Source of the DNA: Pseudomonas serbica
GTDB lineage: Bacteria; Pseudomonadota; Gammaproteobacteria; Pseudomonadales; Pseudomonadaceae
Reading direction: 5' to 3'
DNA: 52,938 nucleotides
Assembly (NCBI RefSeq): GCF_028823535.1
Contig: NZ_JAQIYM010000025.1
Location: forward strand, 1-52,938
Numbering within the stretch: the first letter of the stretch is position 1; each line of letters opens with the position of its first letter. A program made the position numbers and the translations under genes. Shown one piece after another: positions 33,460-42,428 of this stretch. Below the pieces are notes generated by a model. It saw only the letters and a program-made list of their open reading frames with translations. It searched no databases and was not told where the DNA came from.

Positions 33460-36400
33460 ATGACCAGCACCCCCTCACCAGGCGCCCCGGATGACTCGAC
33501 GGCGCTCATGGAACAAAGCGATCTCGTCAGCCAGACCAGCCACGGCCCGCTGCCGAGCGAAGTCGCATCCGACCTGCTACGCGAGAAACTGGCAACCCTT
33601 TATCCAGAACTGAAAATCGATCCCGACAAAACACTCATCGCCACCCCGAAATGGCTGGTGGTCAACGATCAAGTCGAGACGGGGCCGATCGAATTCATGT
33701 CACTCACCGCTACGCTCGTCCTGCACAGCCTGTATGGCACGACCGCCAACTACCTCGAAGGCGAACATTTCCTGACCCTGGAATCCGACGCCAACGACCC
33801 GGTTCATCTTGCTGTCAGCATCGAAGACATTGCCCGGGCCCTCAATGATTCAGTGCCTCGGTTATTCCTGGAACTGCAGAAGCGACAGCTCGACTACTGG
33901 AACCACAACGGCCAGAAGATCCCCCGCTGGCAGGAGCTGTCCGATTCGCTGCGCAACGCGCTGAATGTGCAAACGATCAAAGGCTGGGACGCCGACGAAT
34001 GCGCGATGGCGCGCGAGGTGTTCAATGATCCGGACAGAGCCACACGAAAAAATTCGAACAGCGACCTGTCGGCCATTCAGGCATGCCTGATCGACATCGA
34101 CATCGTTGAAACCACGGCCAACAGACACCTGTTGATCGGCGGGGCCGTGGCGCTCAAGGCCACATGCCGTGAACGCGAATTGCTGGTGATGTACACCATC
34201 GAGCGCGGTTATGAGTCGTTCAGCTCAATGGAACAATTGGGCAATTCGCTGCCCGCCCGCCTGGGGGATCCGCTCGAAGGGCGCACCATGACATGGCGGC
34301 TTTTCGAGCCTGACGGCAACGTTTTTGACCACATGGCCTGGGCCCTGGTCTCATCACAGCTCGATGCCATCGACGCCATGAGGTCTGCGGAGAACCCCGT
34401 GAACGATGACGCGGAACTTCAAAGCGGGCTCGACGAAACCGAACACGCGCGGCTCAGGCAACTGCACGCGGCGATTCCCGATTGGTTGCGCAACGCCTCG
34501 CCCATGGACATTCAAGACTACAGCCGCTACATCACGGCATTGGGCAAGCTTTATCGCCAGCCAGAGCACAAGGCAGCGAGAAACGAGATTCCGTCCATCA
34601 CCAATTATGCCCAGCGCTTGATGGTTGAAGCGATCATCGCCGATACCCGCGCAATCGATGCTGCGAAACTGCCGCTCAATGAGCTGCGGATCAACATCAC
34701 CAACAGTTTTACCGCGGATAACTTCACCCTGCCCAACCCCCTCGACCACCGCACCGAGACCCTTGCCGATTTTGCCCTGGAAAACCAGGCGCCCTACATG
34801 GCGACGGTATCGTTCCTGCACGATCAGGCTGTGCCGCAATGGCTCACACCGGCATTCCTCACCAGTCTGGCGGCACAGGTCGACATCGGCGAGGCTTACC
34901 CTGCCCTGATCAAGCGCAAGCTGATCAATGAACCTGTCGAATCCCGACGCCAGGAAAATTTCTACTGCGACCAGTTGCGCCTGCTGTTACCGTTGCTGGC
35001 TCTCGAAGGCAAGGTCAAACACGAGTCGGGCATTGATGAACACGGCTACCGGTTCATCTGCGAGTTGTTCGACAGCAATACCGACACCCCCCACACCATC
35101 GCCATCTACCCGCTCAAGCTGACGCCGCAACACCGTCTGATCAGCAGCAGTGACACCGTCCAGAACATGTTCCTCATCTGCCCTCGAGAGGTCGAAAGCG
35201 GGCCTTGCCTGCTGTATCGACCGATGCAGGACCAGCCCCTGCTGCAGTTTCCCTCTCGACAAAACCTGCTGTACGCGTTGCATCAACCCGGGGAGCTGCG
35301 GGACTCCGTGCTGGCATGGCTGCCGGACAATACCCGCAGCTATGAGTATGCCCAGTATGTTTTCCCCACCGGCCTGCCATCCCCGTGGATCGTCGCTGAA
35401 CAGCTGGTCAACCTGTTGAAACAAGGAGACGGGTTCGGACGCGTGACATTCGAGTATGACGAAATAACCGGGAATGTCCTGTCGACACTGTTCAAAAGCA
35501 ATGCCCAGGCCTTGGTCGACCTGGCGGACCGCCAGTCACAATCAAACGCCGAACGGCGCTGGAGTTTGCTCAGGGAAAGCAGCTGGGCATTGTTCGCCGT
35601 CACTTCGAATTTTCTCACCGGCGCTGTCGGAACGGCCGTCTGGGTCTGGCAGACCATTAACGAAATCCAGCAGGTCATCGACGCCAGGGATCGAGGCGAC
35701 ACCTTCATCGAATGGACGTCGGTATCGGACCTGCTGCTGATCACCGGCATTATCCTCAGCCACCACGCGGTGATGCGGCGCAATGCCCTGGCCGGCTCTA
35801 GACTTGCGCGGTCGTCGATCGAGAAACCATCGCAAGCCGGGGTCGAGCCCGTCGCCGTCAAGTTCGACCCGGTGCCGCTGGTCGCCGAACTGGCCCCCGA
35901 GCACCGCTCCTCGCTCGAAGTGGCCGGCTCCGTACCTCGTCGAACCCCGATGGCGCTGGGTGCCTACCTGGACACTTTCAAAGTCGTGGCCATCGATATT
36001 ACTGACAAGAACGTGACAAAGATCAACGTAAAACCTCCTCATCTCTATCAAATCGCCAACAGCACCTTTGCCCAGGTCGGCGAGCGATGGTTCAAGGTCA
36101 TGGTCAGCGGCGAGGGTCAGGCGCATATCGTTGACCCTGACGACTTGAATCGCAGCGGTCCGCTGCTCACTCATGATGCCAAAGGCCATTGGTTCATCGA
36201 CCTGCGCTTGCGCCTGCGCGGGGGTGGCGGCAATGCCTTCAGCAAACCCCAGGTCGCTTCCAGTGAGGTGCGCCTGCTGGAACTGGAGGCGGCCCTGGGT
36301 TCCTTCAACGATCAGGCGAAGGTGATGGAAACCGAGCTTTCAACGTTGCAAACCGACATACAAAAGGCCACCTCGGAAAATTTCACAAGCCTCAGCCTGG

Positions 36401-37992
36401 CGTATTCGGAAAAGCTGGGCCTTACCATTACCGCGTATCAGCAAGCGCTGGAAAAGCTCCGTGAATGGCGCACCCTCGGCGGGACGAAAAACTATGTCTA
36501 TGAACTGCTGAGCCTGAGCACGTCACTGCAGAAGAACCTGGCGCTGTGGTTCGTCATCAAAAGAACCGAGTATGCCCGGGCGACAAGGATGATGACCGAC
36601 GCTGGCCAGACAGAACCGATGCCCATAAAAACCTACGTGGCCAACATTCAGCTGGCGACTGACCTGAGCCAGGAAATGGTCGAAAAACTCGAGCTTTCAC
36701 AATCGACCATCGAGGGTCTGCGTGCGGCTGGAAGGGCCGGCATCGAGAGAGCGATGGAATTCAAGAAACTTTCGCCATCGTTCACCGTGCTCGATCTTAA
36801 AGCCAACGAGTTAGGCATGGCCCAGGAGCTGTGTCTTGAAGACAAGGACAGCCCCCTGATGACCCAGGCAAGGGATGCCGTGGGCAAGATCATCGTGAGC
36901 TCCGCCAAAGCCGCCATTCAAGTGGTGGACTTTACAAAGTCGGGCAAAGACAACAGCCCGTTGCAGACACGGATCGAAGACCTGGACACGCTGATTGAAA
37001 CCTTCGCCGACGCTGACCAGCGCCTCCAGGAACTGCCGGACACCTACCCCGACCTGGTCAGGCGCCCCCGACTCCAACACCTGCGAGGGTTGATTGCCGA
37101 ATTCGCGCAATTGGCTCAGACCCGACTCCAGGCGTTGCTGCCGGAGCCAGAACCAAAGCCGGTACAACGACCCACGACGAGCAGTCACCCGTCCTCTTCC
37201 CATCAACCGGCCAAAGTCCGGAAAACCCGGCCCAAGGCCCCCTCCAAAAGCGAACCTGGCAAAACTGCGGATGATCCCCTCACACCCATCGCGCCAGTCA
37301 TCCGCCGGCAGCCGGCCTCGACACTCAAGGATGTGGAGCTCATCGAGGCCGCCATTGAACTGAACCTGGATACAGCCAGATTCATCGAGCGCAACGGTAA
37401 AGACGCGTTGCGCCCAAGGCGCATACCCGCTGACATACAGGATGTGTTCGATCAACAGGCGCTCAGACTGGAGCAAAGCGCCAACAGCGTCGACCAGGCG
37501 TTGATCCGGATGAAAGACGAAGACGGCGACCCGCCGCCGGTGAGCGGCTTGGGCCTCGAATTGCGTACGGCGGCCCGCCGAATGCGTGAAGCAGGCGTCA
37601 GCGTTCGAGCGGCGCTGTACAAGCAGCGCAAACCGACGCAAACCGCTTTCAAATGGCTGCAGGAGAACACGCAGGTTGGCATCGAACCCGGCCAGCGAGG
37701 GCGAATCCAGACCAAAGGGATGGGCGACTTCTTCCAGGAGTACCGGATTCTCGACAAGACCAACGGCAAGGCTTTCTGGGTGGCGCATTTTCACTATGAA
37801 AATTTATCCAGCCCTGCCGACCGTCCTACTGCGGCACACCTTAAAGTTGCCGACGAGTATCTGAAGACCTTGTCCGCCGAACAACAAACCGCCTTGAACA
37901 CGATCGAGCCCATTGATGGTGTCCTGCGAAAGCTCGTCGACCCCGAGCTGCGCAAGCTGTTTTGGCCACTGGAACCAAAAGCCAGGCGCTGA
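33460..37992 (+). CDS. Giant dermonecrotic-toxin-family-like protein, second of a tandem pair
   Basis: This 1510-residue paralogue of the preceding gene is collinear with it. Y-L-E-G-E-H-F-L-T (from 98), Q-L-D-Y-W-N, W-R-L-F-E-P-D-G, S-G-I-D-E-H-G-Y-R-F and N-M-F-L-I-C-P-R match the first copy. Hydrophobic stretches lie at about 710-733 and 755-773. L917-R-L-R-G-G-G-G is again present. The coiled-coil part is divergent. At about 1225-1280 a linker rich in P, K and S replaces the beta module of the first copy. The C-terminal domain keeps W1440-V-A-H-F-H-Y and A-A-H1460-L-K, but the last 40 residues differ. No signal peptide; the ribosome site is weak. Its stop lies two bases from the convergent MocR stop. 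Confidence 0.85.
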   Translation: MTSTPSPGAPDDSTALMEQSDLVSQTSHGPLPSEVASDLLREKLATLYPELKIDPDKTLIATPKWLVVNDQVETGPIEFMSLTATLVLHSLYGTTANYLEGEHFLTLESDANDPVHLAVSIEDIARALNDSVPRLFLELQKRQLDYWNHNGQKIPRWQELSDSLRNALNVQTIKGWDADECAMAREVFNDPDRATRKNSNSDLSAIQACLIDIDIVETTANRHLLIGGAVALKATCRERELLVMYTIERGYESFSSMEQLGNSLPARLGDPLEGRTMTWRLFEPDGNVFDHMAWALVSSQLDAIDAMRSAENPVNDDAELQSGLDETEHARLRQLHAAIPDWLRNASPMDIQDYSRYITALGKLYRQPEHKAARNEIPSITNYAQRLMVEAIIADTRAIDAAKLPLNELRINITNSFTADNFTLPNPLDHRTETLADFALENQAPYMATVSFLHDQAVPQWLTPAFLTSLAAQVDIGEAYPALIKRKLINEPVESRRQENFYCDQLRLLLPLLALEGKVKHESGIDEHGYRFICELFDSNTDTPHTIAIYPLKLTPQHRLISSSDTVQNMFLICPREVESGPCLLYRPMQDQPLLQFPSRQNLLYALHQPGELRDSVLAWLPDNTRSYEYAQYVFPTGLPSPWIVAEQLVNLLKQGDGFGRVTFEYDEITGNVLSTLFKSNAQALVDLADRQSQSNAERRWSLLRESSWALFAVTSNFLTGAVGTAVWVWQTINEIQQVIDARDRGDTFIEWTSVSDLLLITGIILSHHAVMRRNALAGSRLARSSIEKPSQAGVEPVAVKFDPVPLVAELAPEHRSSLEVAGSVPRRTPMALGAYLDTFKVVAIDITDKNVTKINVKPPHLYQIANSTFAQVGERWFKVMVSGEGQAHIVDPDDLNRSGPLLTHDAKGHWFIDLRLRLRGGGGNAFSKPQVASSEVRLLELEAALGSFNDQAKVMETELSTLQTDIQKATSENFTSLSLAYSEKLGLTITAYQQALEKLREWRTLGGTKNYVYELLSLSTSLQKNLALWFVIKRTEYARATRMMTDAGQTEPMPIKTYVANIQLATDLSQEMVEKLELSQSTIEGLRAAGRAGIERAMEFKKLSPSFTVLDLKANELGMAQELCLEDKDSPLMTQARDAVGKIIVSSAKAAIQVVDFTKSGKDNSPLQTRIEDLDTLIETFADADQRLQELPDTYPDLVRRPRLQHLRGLIAEFAQLAQTRLQALLPEPEPKPVQRPTTSSHPSSSHQPAKVRKTRPKAPSKSEPGKTADDPLTPIAPVIRRQPASTLKDVELIEAAIELNLDTARFIERNGKDALRPRRIPADIQDVFDQQALRLEQSANSVDQALIRMKDEDGDPPPVSGLGLELRTAARRMREAGVSVRAALYKQRKPTQTAFKWLQENTQVGIEPGQRGRIQTKGMGDFFQEYRILDKTNGKAFWVAHFHYENLSSPADRPTAAHLKVADEYLKTLSAEQQTALNTIEPIDGVLRKLVDPELRKLFWPLEPKARR

Positions 37993-37994
37993 GG

Positions 37995-39521
37995 CTATTC
38001 GCGCCAGGCCCTGTCCAGACGTCCGAGCGCGTCATTGATCGCAGCCTCGGGCACCGCCGCAAAACCGAGGACCAGCCCCGCACGCTGGTCCGCCGGCTCC
38101 TGCGAATCCGGCAACCAGTAGCTGCTCAGCCCGTTGATTTCGACATCGACCCTGGCGGCTTTATCGATCAGTTCACGCTCACGGGCCAAGGAGTCGACCG
38201 CGACCGTCAAGTGCAGCCCTGCCGCCACGCCCGGCAGATCGCCAACTCCGGCGATGTCCCGCGGCCACCCCGTCAATAAGGTGTTGCGTCGGCTCAACGC
38301 TGCGCGGCGCATGCGCCGGATGTGCCGTTGAAAGTGTCCGGCGGCCATGAATTCGGCCATCACCGCCTGGGTGCTGACCTCTGAATGTCGTACGTCTACC
38401 GCTCGACGCTGCGAAAACGCGTCCACCAGCGCCGGTGGCAGCACCAGATAACCCAGGCGCAAGGCCGGAAAGGCGACTTTGCCGAACGTTCCGACGTAGA
38501 GCACCCGTCCCTGCCGATCAAGTGCCGCCAGCGGCGCCAGGGGGGCGCCGCTGTAACGGTATTCACCGTCGTAGTCGTCCTCGACGATCCAGCCGTTGGC
38601 GCGCTCGGCCCAGGCCAGCAATTCCAGACGCCGCGCCAGGCTCATCACCACCCCCGTGGGGTATTGATGTGAAGGCGTCACATAGGCCAGGCGACAATCG
38701 CCCAACCCCGCCAACGCCTTGCAATCGATGCCCTCGTTGTCCACCGCCACGCCGTGCAATCGTGCGCCGGCCACCGCGAACGCATGACCCGCCGCGCGGT
38801 AGCCGGGGTTTTCAATTGCCACCCCGTCCCCCGGCTCCACCAGCAACTGCGCACAGAGGCTGATCCCCTGTTGCGCGCCACTGGTGATGACGATTTGCCC
38901 GGCAGTGCACTGCATGCCACGGGAACTGCGCAAATACGCGGCGATCATCCCGCGCAACCGCGCGTCCCCTTCAGGTGCGCCATAACACAGCTGTTGCAAA
39001 TCCGGTTTACGCCAGAACGCCGCATTCAATTTGGCCCACACCTCGAACGGAAACAGATCGAACGCTGGCACGCCGACCCGAAAAGCCCGGGGCGGACCAC
39101 TCGGCGGCGTTGGCAAATGGTTGTTTTCGACACGCTGTAGCGCACCGCTGTAGAGGCGCTTTTCAGGCGCTACCAGTGGCAAATCCAGCCATTGTTTCGA
39201 CGCACTCGCCGACCCTTTTTTCGCAGCTTTCTTGCCCGGCAACGACGCCTGGGGCAGTTGCGCGACATAAGTCCCGTCCCCCACCCGCCCCTCGATAAAC
39301 CCTTCGGCGTAAAGCTGATCGTAGGCGCGCACCACACTGTTGCGAGAGATCACCAGCGCCGCCGCCAGGTCACGGCTGGCCGGCAACCGCGTGCCACTGG
39401 CCAGTCGCCCATCCAGCACCCTGGCCCGCAAGGCCTGGTAGAGCTGGCGGCTCAACCCCTGACGCCGGTCGAGTTCGATACCCGCCGGGTTGAAGGATAG
39501 GGACAGCGGCACATCCGTCAT
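37995..39521 (-). CDS. MocR/PdxR-type GntR-aminotransferase regulator
   Basis: The 508-residue protein joins an N-terminal GntR winged helix (S-R-D-L-A-A-A-L-V-I-S-R-N-S-V near 49-63; G-R-V-G-D-G-T-Y-V near 78) to a fold-I aminotransferase domain with the PLP lysine in G-T-F-G-K-V-A-F-P-A-L-R-L-G-Y. MocR proteins sense PLP or amino compounds. It is divergent from paiB and probably controls that operon. The K is kept, although the Ser common before it is Gly. Confidence 0.92.
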   Translation of the reverse strand: MTDVPLSLSFNPAGIELDRRQGLSRQLYQALRARVLDGRLASGTRLPASRDLAAALVISRNSVVRAYDQLYAEGFIEGRVGDGTYVAQLPQASLPGKKAAKKGSASASKQWLDLPLVAPEKRLYSGALQRVENNHLPTPPSGPPRAFRVGVPAFDLFPFEVWAKLNAAFWRKPDLQQLCYGAPEGDARLRGMIAAYLRSSRGMQCTAGQIVITSGAQQGISLCAQLLVEPGDGVAIENPGYRAAGHAFAVAGARLHGVAVDNEGIDCKALAGLGDCRLAYVTPSHQYPTGVVMSLARRLELLAWAERANGWIVEDDYDGEYRYSGAPLAPLAALDRQGRVLYVGTFGKVAFPALRLGYLVLPPALVDAFSQRRAVDVRHSEVSTQAVMAEFMAAGHFQRHIRRMRRAALSRRNTLLTGWPRDIAGVGDLPGVAAGLHLTVAVDSLARERELIDKAARVDVEINGLSSYWLPDSQEPADQRAGLVLGFAAVPEAAINDALGRLDRAWRE

Positions 39522-39555
39522 GAAAATGGACCCATGAAATTCGACGTTAATGGCT

Positions 39556-39585
39556 CTTACAACAGACCAATAGCCTGCCTAGGAT
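39556..39585 (+). promoter_or_regulatory. Candidate sigma-70 promoter of the paiB operon
   Basis: CTTACA (39556-39561) and TAGGAT (39580-39585) are 18 bases apart in the 90-base divergent gap, 26 bases before the paiB ATG. MocR-controlled promoters often look like this. Confidence 0.45.
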
Positions 39586-39611
39586 GCAGACATCCGCCAA
39601 GGAATATTTCC

Positions 39612-40235
39612 ATGTATACGCCCAATGGTTTCGCCTTCAATGATTTGCAAGCGCTGCAGCAACAGATCCTCGGTACCCGCCTCGCCCTGTTGGTCACCCA
39701 TGGCGAACAGGGCCTGCAAGCCAGTCACCTGCCCTTGCTGCTGAACCCCGACGAGGGACCGAACGGCACCTTGTATGGCCATTTCGCCAAGGCCAACCCA
39801 CAGTGGAAGGAACTGCAGGACGGTGCCGAAGCACTGGTCATCTTTGCCGGTGCCGAAGCCTATGTGAGCCCCGGGTTCTACCCGAGCAAGGCCGAGCACG
39901 GCAAAGTCGTGCCGACCTGGAACTACGTCGCCGTGCACGCCTATGGCAGCGCCGAAGTGTTCACCGATGCCGATCGCCTGCGCACGCTGGTCAGCGCCTT
40001 GACCGATCGACATGAAGCCGGTCGTGCGCAACCGTGGAAAGTCGCCGATGCACCCGCCGATTACATCGACGGCATGCTCAAGGCCATCGTCGGTTTCGCC
40101 CTGCCGATCCAGCGCCTGCAAGGCAAACGCAAGCTCAGCCAGAACCGCAATGCCGCCGATATCGCCGGCGTGCGCGAAGGGCTGGCTGCCAGCCCCGACG
40201 CACAGGACCAGGCCCTCGCCCACTTGATGCCCTGA
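39612..40235 (+). CDS. PaiB-type FMN-binding negative transcriptional regulator
   Basis: The 207-residue protein is a split-barrel flavin-binding family member. It begins M-Y-T-P-N-G-F-A-F-N-D and shows G-H-F-A-K-A-N-P-Q-W near residue 57 and V-P-T-W-N-Y-V-A-V-H near 97, the PaiB signatures. B. subtilis PaiB acts with the acetyltransferase PaiA, which acetylates spermidine. Here two acetyltransferases follow. AAGGAA precedes the ATG; a longer reading from 39534 lacks these features. Confidence 0.9.
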   Translation: MYTPNGFAFNDLQALQQQILGTRLALLVTHGEQGLQASHLPLLLNPDEGPNGTLYGHFAKANPQWKELQDGAEALVIFAGAEAYVSPGFYPSKAEHGKVVPTWNYVAVHAYGSAEVFTDADRLRTLVSALTDRHEAGRAQPWKVADAPADYIDGMLKAIVGFALPIQRLQGKRKLSQNRNAADIAGVREGLAASPDAQDQALAHLMP

Positions 40236-40244
40236 GGAATGAAC

Positions 40245-40691
40245 ATGAGTCAGATCGAAATCCGCCCGGTCAACGCCGACGACCACGCCGCCTGGCTGCC
40301 GTTGTGGCAGGCTTACCTGCGCTTCTACAACACCGAACTGCCGGACGTCGTCAGCCAAAGCACCTGGCAGCGCCTGCTCGACCCGAACGAACCGACCCAC
40401 GCCGCCCTCGCCTGGGCTGACGGCAAAGCGGTAGGCATGGTGCATTTCATTTACCATCGTTCGAACTGGAGCATCGAAAACTCGTGCTACCTGCAGGACC
40501 TGCTGGTGGTACCGCAAACCCGAGGCACGGGCGTCGGCCGTCAGTTGATCGAATTTGTCTATGCCACCGCCAAGGCAGACGGCTGCTGCAAGGTGCATTG
40601 GTTGACCCACGAAACCAACGCCACGGCGATCCAGCTCTATGAGCGCATCGCCGAGCGTCCGGGTTTCATCCAGTTTCGCAAAGCCATTTAA
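40245..40691 (+). CDS. GNAT-family N-acetyltransferase
   Basis: The 148-residue protein shows L-Q-D-L-L-V-V-P-Q-T-R-G-T-G-V-G-R-Q-L-I near residue 82-101 (acetyl-CoA loop) and L-Y-E-R-I-A-E near 133. GAGGAATGAAC favours the ATG at 40245 over the one two codons earlier. It lies nine bases after paiB, so it is in the same operon. A diamine or small-amine substrate is suggested only by the PaiB neighbour. Confidence 0.85.
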   Translation: MSQIEIRPVNADDHAAWLPLWQAYLRFYNTELPDVVSQSTWQRLLDPNEPTHAALAWADGKAVGMVHFIYHRSNWSIENSCYLQDLLVVPQTRGTGVGRQLIEFVYATAKADGCCKVHWLTHETNATAIQLYERIAERPGFIQFRKAI

Positions 40692-40708
40692 GGTTCAAGG
40701 AGAACAGC

Positions 40709-41377
40709 ATGACTTCACTCGCCGACTGGAAAGGCGTCCCGGCCCCGACCGTCCAACTGATCGAAGGGCGTTTCATCCGCCTGGAAAAACTCGACCCGGC
40801 GCGCCACGGCGACGACTTGTTCAAGGCCCTGCAAGGCCCGGGGGCCGACCCGAAACTCTGGGACTACCTGCCTTACGGTCCCTTCCCGGAGCGCAGCGTC
40901 TTCAACGACTGGCTGAACAACCACGCCGCCAGCAGCGATCCCTACTTCTTCAGCGTGATCGACCGCGCCAGCGGCGAGGTGCAAGGCATCCTCAGCCTGA
41001 TGTCGATCATCCCGGCCCAGGGCCGCATCGAAATTGGCCACGTGACCTTCGGCGCGCCGATGCAACGCTCCCCCAAAAGCACAGAGGCCGTCTATCTGCT
41101 GGCCAAGGAATCGTTCGCCCTCGGCTACCGGCGCCTGGAGTGGAAATGCAACAACGGCAACGCCCGCTCCAAGTACGCCGCCGAGCGCCTGGGTTTCAGT
41201 TTCGAAGGCGTCTTCCGCCAGCACATGGTGGTCAAGGGACAGAACCGCGATACCGCCTGGTATTCGATCATCGATTCGGAGTGGCCGGCGATTGGCGCAG
41301 GGTTCGAACGCTGGTTGAGCGACGAAAACCAGACGGCTTCGGGACAGGTCAAAGGCCTGGCGGAGTGTCGGGGGTAA
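40709..41377 (+). CDS. RimJ/RimL-like GNAT acetyltransferase
   Basis: The 222-residue protein carries E-I-G-H-V-T-F, the R-S-P-K-S-T-E-A loop and W-K-C-N-N-G-N-A-R-S-K-Y-A-A-E-R-L-G-F near residues 146-163, the RimL-type signature. AAGGAG precedes the ATG. Third gene of the paiB operon; it ends at a GAAA-loop hairpin. Substrate unknown; relatives acetylate protein N-termini or small molecules. Confidence 0.87.
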   Translation: MTSLADWKGVPAPTVQLIEGRFIRLEKLDPARHGDDLFKALQGPGADPKLWDYLPYGPFPERSVFNDWLNNHAASSDPYFFSVIDRASGEVQGILSLMSIIPAQGRIEIGHVTFGAPMQRSPKSTEAVYLLAKESFALGYRRLEWKCNNGNARSKYAAERLGFSFEGVFRQHMVVKGQNRDTAWYSIIDSEWPAIGAGFERWLSDENQTASGQVKGLAECRG

Positions 41378-41383
41378 CACACC

Positions 41384-41409
41384 GGCGAGGGAGTGAAAAC
41401 TCCCTCGCC
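41384..41409. terminator. Bidirectional hairpin with GAAA tetraloop
   Basis: ggcgagggagt and actccctcgcc form an 11-bp stem around gaaa between two convergent operons. No long T-run. Confidence 0.75.
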
Positions 41410-41429
41410 TTGGCCGCTGCCCCTGATGC

Positions 41430-42428
41430 TCAGGCCTGCCTCAAGGCGCCCTCGAACGCAGGCGTCAACCCCGACAACTCCAGCTTGCGAACAAAATCGC
41501 CGAGACGCTGCTGCCGGTAGGCGTCCACGTCCAGGTCACGGTAATCGTAGAAACCCTGGCCATCGCGCAGGCCATTGCGGCCGTTTTGCATATTGTCGGC
41601 GATCACCTGCGGCGACTCGAAACGTGGAGACAGCGCACCACTGAGATAACGCGAAGCGTAGTAGAGAATGTCGCCTCCACCCCAGTCGATGAACTCCAGC
41701 AGGCCCAGCACCGAGAAGCGCAAACCAAAGCCGACGCGCACCGCGGTGTCGATATCCTCGGCGCTGGCCACGCCCTCTTCCACCATCCGCGCCGCTTCGT
41801 TCATCGCCAGTGCCTGGATGCGCGGCACGATGTAGCCCGCCACCGGATTGCACACCACGGGCACCTTGCCGATGCGTTTGAGCAGTTGCAGCAGCCGCTC
41901 CACCACCTGGGGGCAGGTCGCTTCACTGCGGCTGACTTCCACCAGCGGCATCAGGTGCGCGGGATTGAGCCAGTGCGCGTTCACGAAGCGCTGCGGCCCG
42001 CTGACCATTTCGCTCAACTCGGTGACCAGGAAGGTCGAGGTGGTCGAGGCGATGATGGCCGTCGCCGGGACATGTTCGCTGACCCAGGCAAAGGTCTGCT
42101 GCTTGACCTCAATGACTTCCGGCACGGCTTCGAACACCAGGTCGCACACGTGCATGGCCTCGGCGGCCTCGGATCTGGACAACAGCGTCAACCGCGAAAG
42201 CGCGATATCCGACTGCTCCGACTGGAGCACGCCGAGGCGTACCAGCATCTGCAGCTCGCCGCGCAGGTTGGTGCGCACCCGCTCGAAGTAGCCGTGGCGC
42301 TCATCCTCGGCGCGATCCTTGATGTCGATGAGGGTTACTGGCAGGCCCGCATGGATGAACGCCAGGGCAATGCCCTCGCCCATGCGGCCGGCGCCGACCA
42401 CGCTGACTTGGGGCAGCGCGGCGCTCAT
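41430..42428 (-). CDS. 3-hydroxyacyl-CoA dehydrogenase-family NAD-dependent dehydrogenase
   Basis: The 332-residue protein has a Rossmann start V-S-V-V-G-A-G-R-M-G-E-G-I-A near residues 8-21, S-T-T-S-T-F near 125, N-A-H-W-L-N-P near 145 (catalytic His) and the C-terminal helical domain with R-V-G-F-G-L-R. Substrate may be a 3-hydroxy acid or a CoA ester. Its ATG overlaps the preceding stop by one base (TGATG), so the two dehydrogenases are coupled. A longer reading up to 42725 overlaps the preceding gene and is not real. Confidence 0.88.
   Translation of the reverse strand: MSAALPQVSVVGAGRMGEGIALAFIHAGLPVTLIDIKDRAEDERHGYFERVRTNLRGELQMLVRLGVLQSEQSDIALSRLTLLSRSEAAEAMHVCDLVFEAVPEVIEVKQQTFAWVSEHVPATAIIASTTSTFLVTELSEMVSGPQRFVNAHWLNPAHLMPLVEVSRSEATCPQVVERLLQLLKRIGKVPVVCNPVAGYIVPRIQALAMNEAARMVEEGVASAEDIDTAVRVGFGLRFSVLGLLEFIDWGGGDILYYASRYLSGALSPRFESPQVIADNMQNGRNGLRDGQGFYDYRDLDVDAYRQQRLGDFVRKLELSGLTPAFEGALRQA

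Noticed and set aside
28738..37992. Leucine-rich repeats or NEL ubiquitin-ligase domain in the giant proteins
   Set aside because: No L-x-x-L-x-L-x-x-N repeats and no C-x-D-type NEL motif are seen in either C-terminal part.
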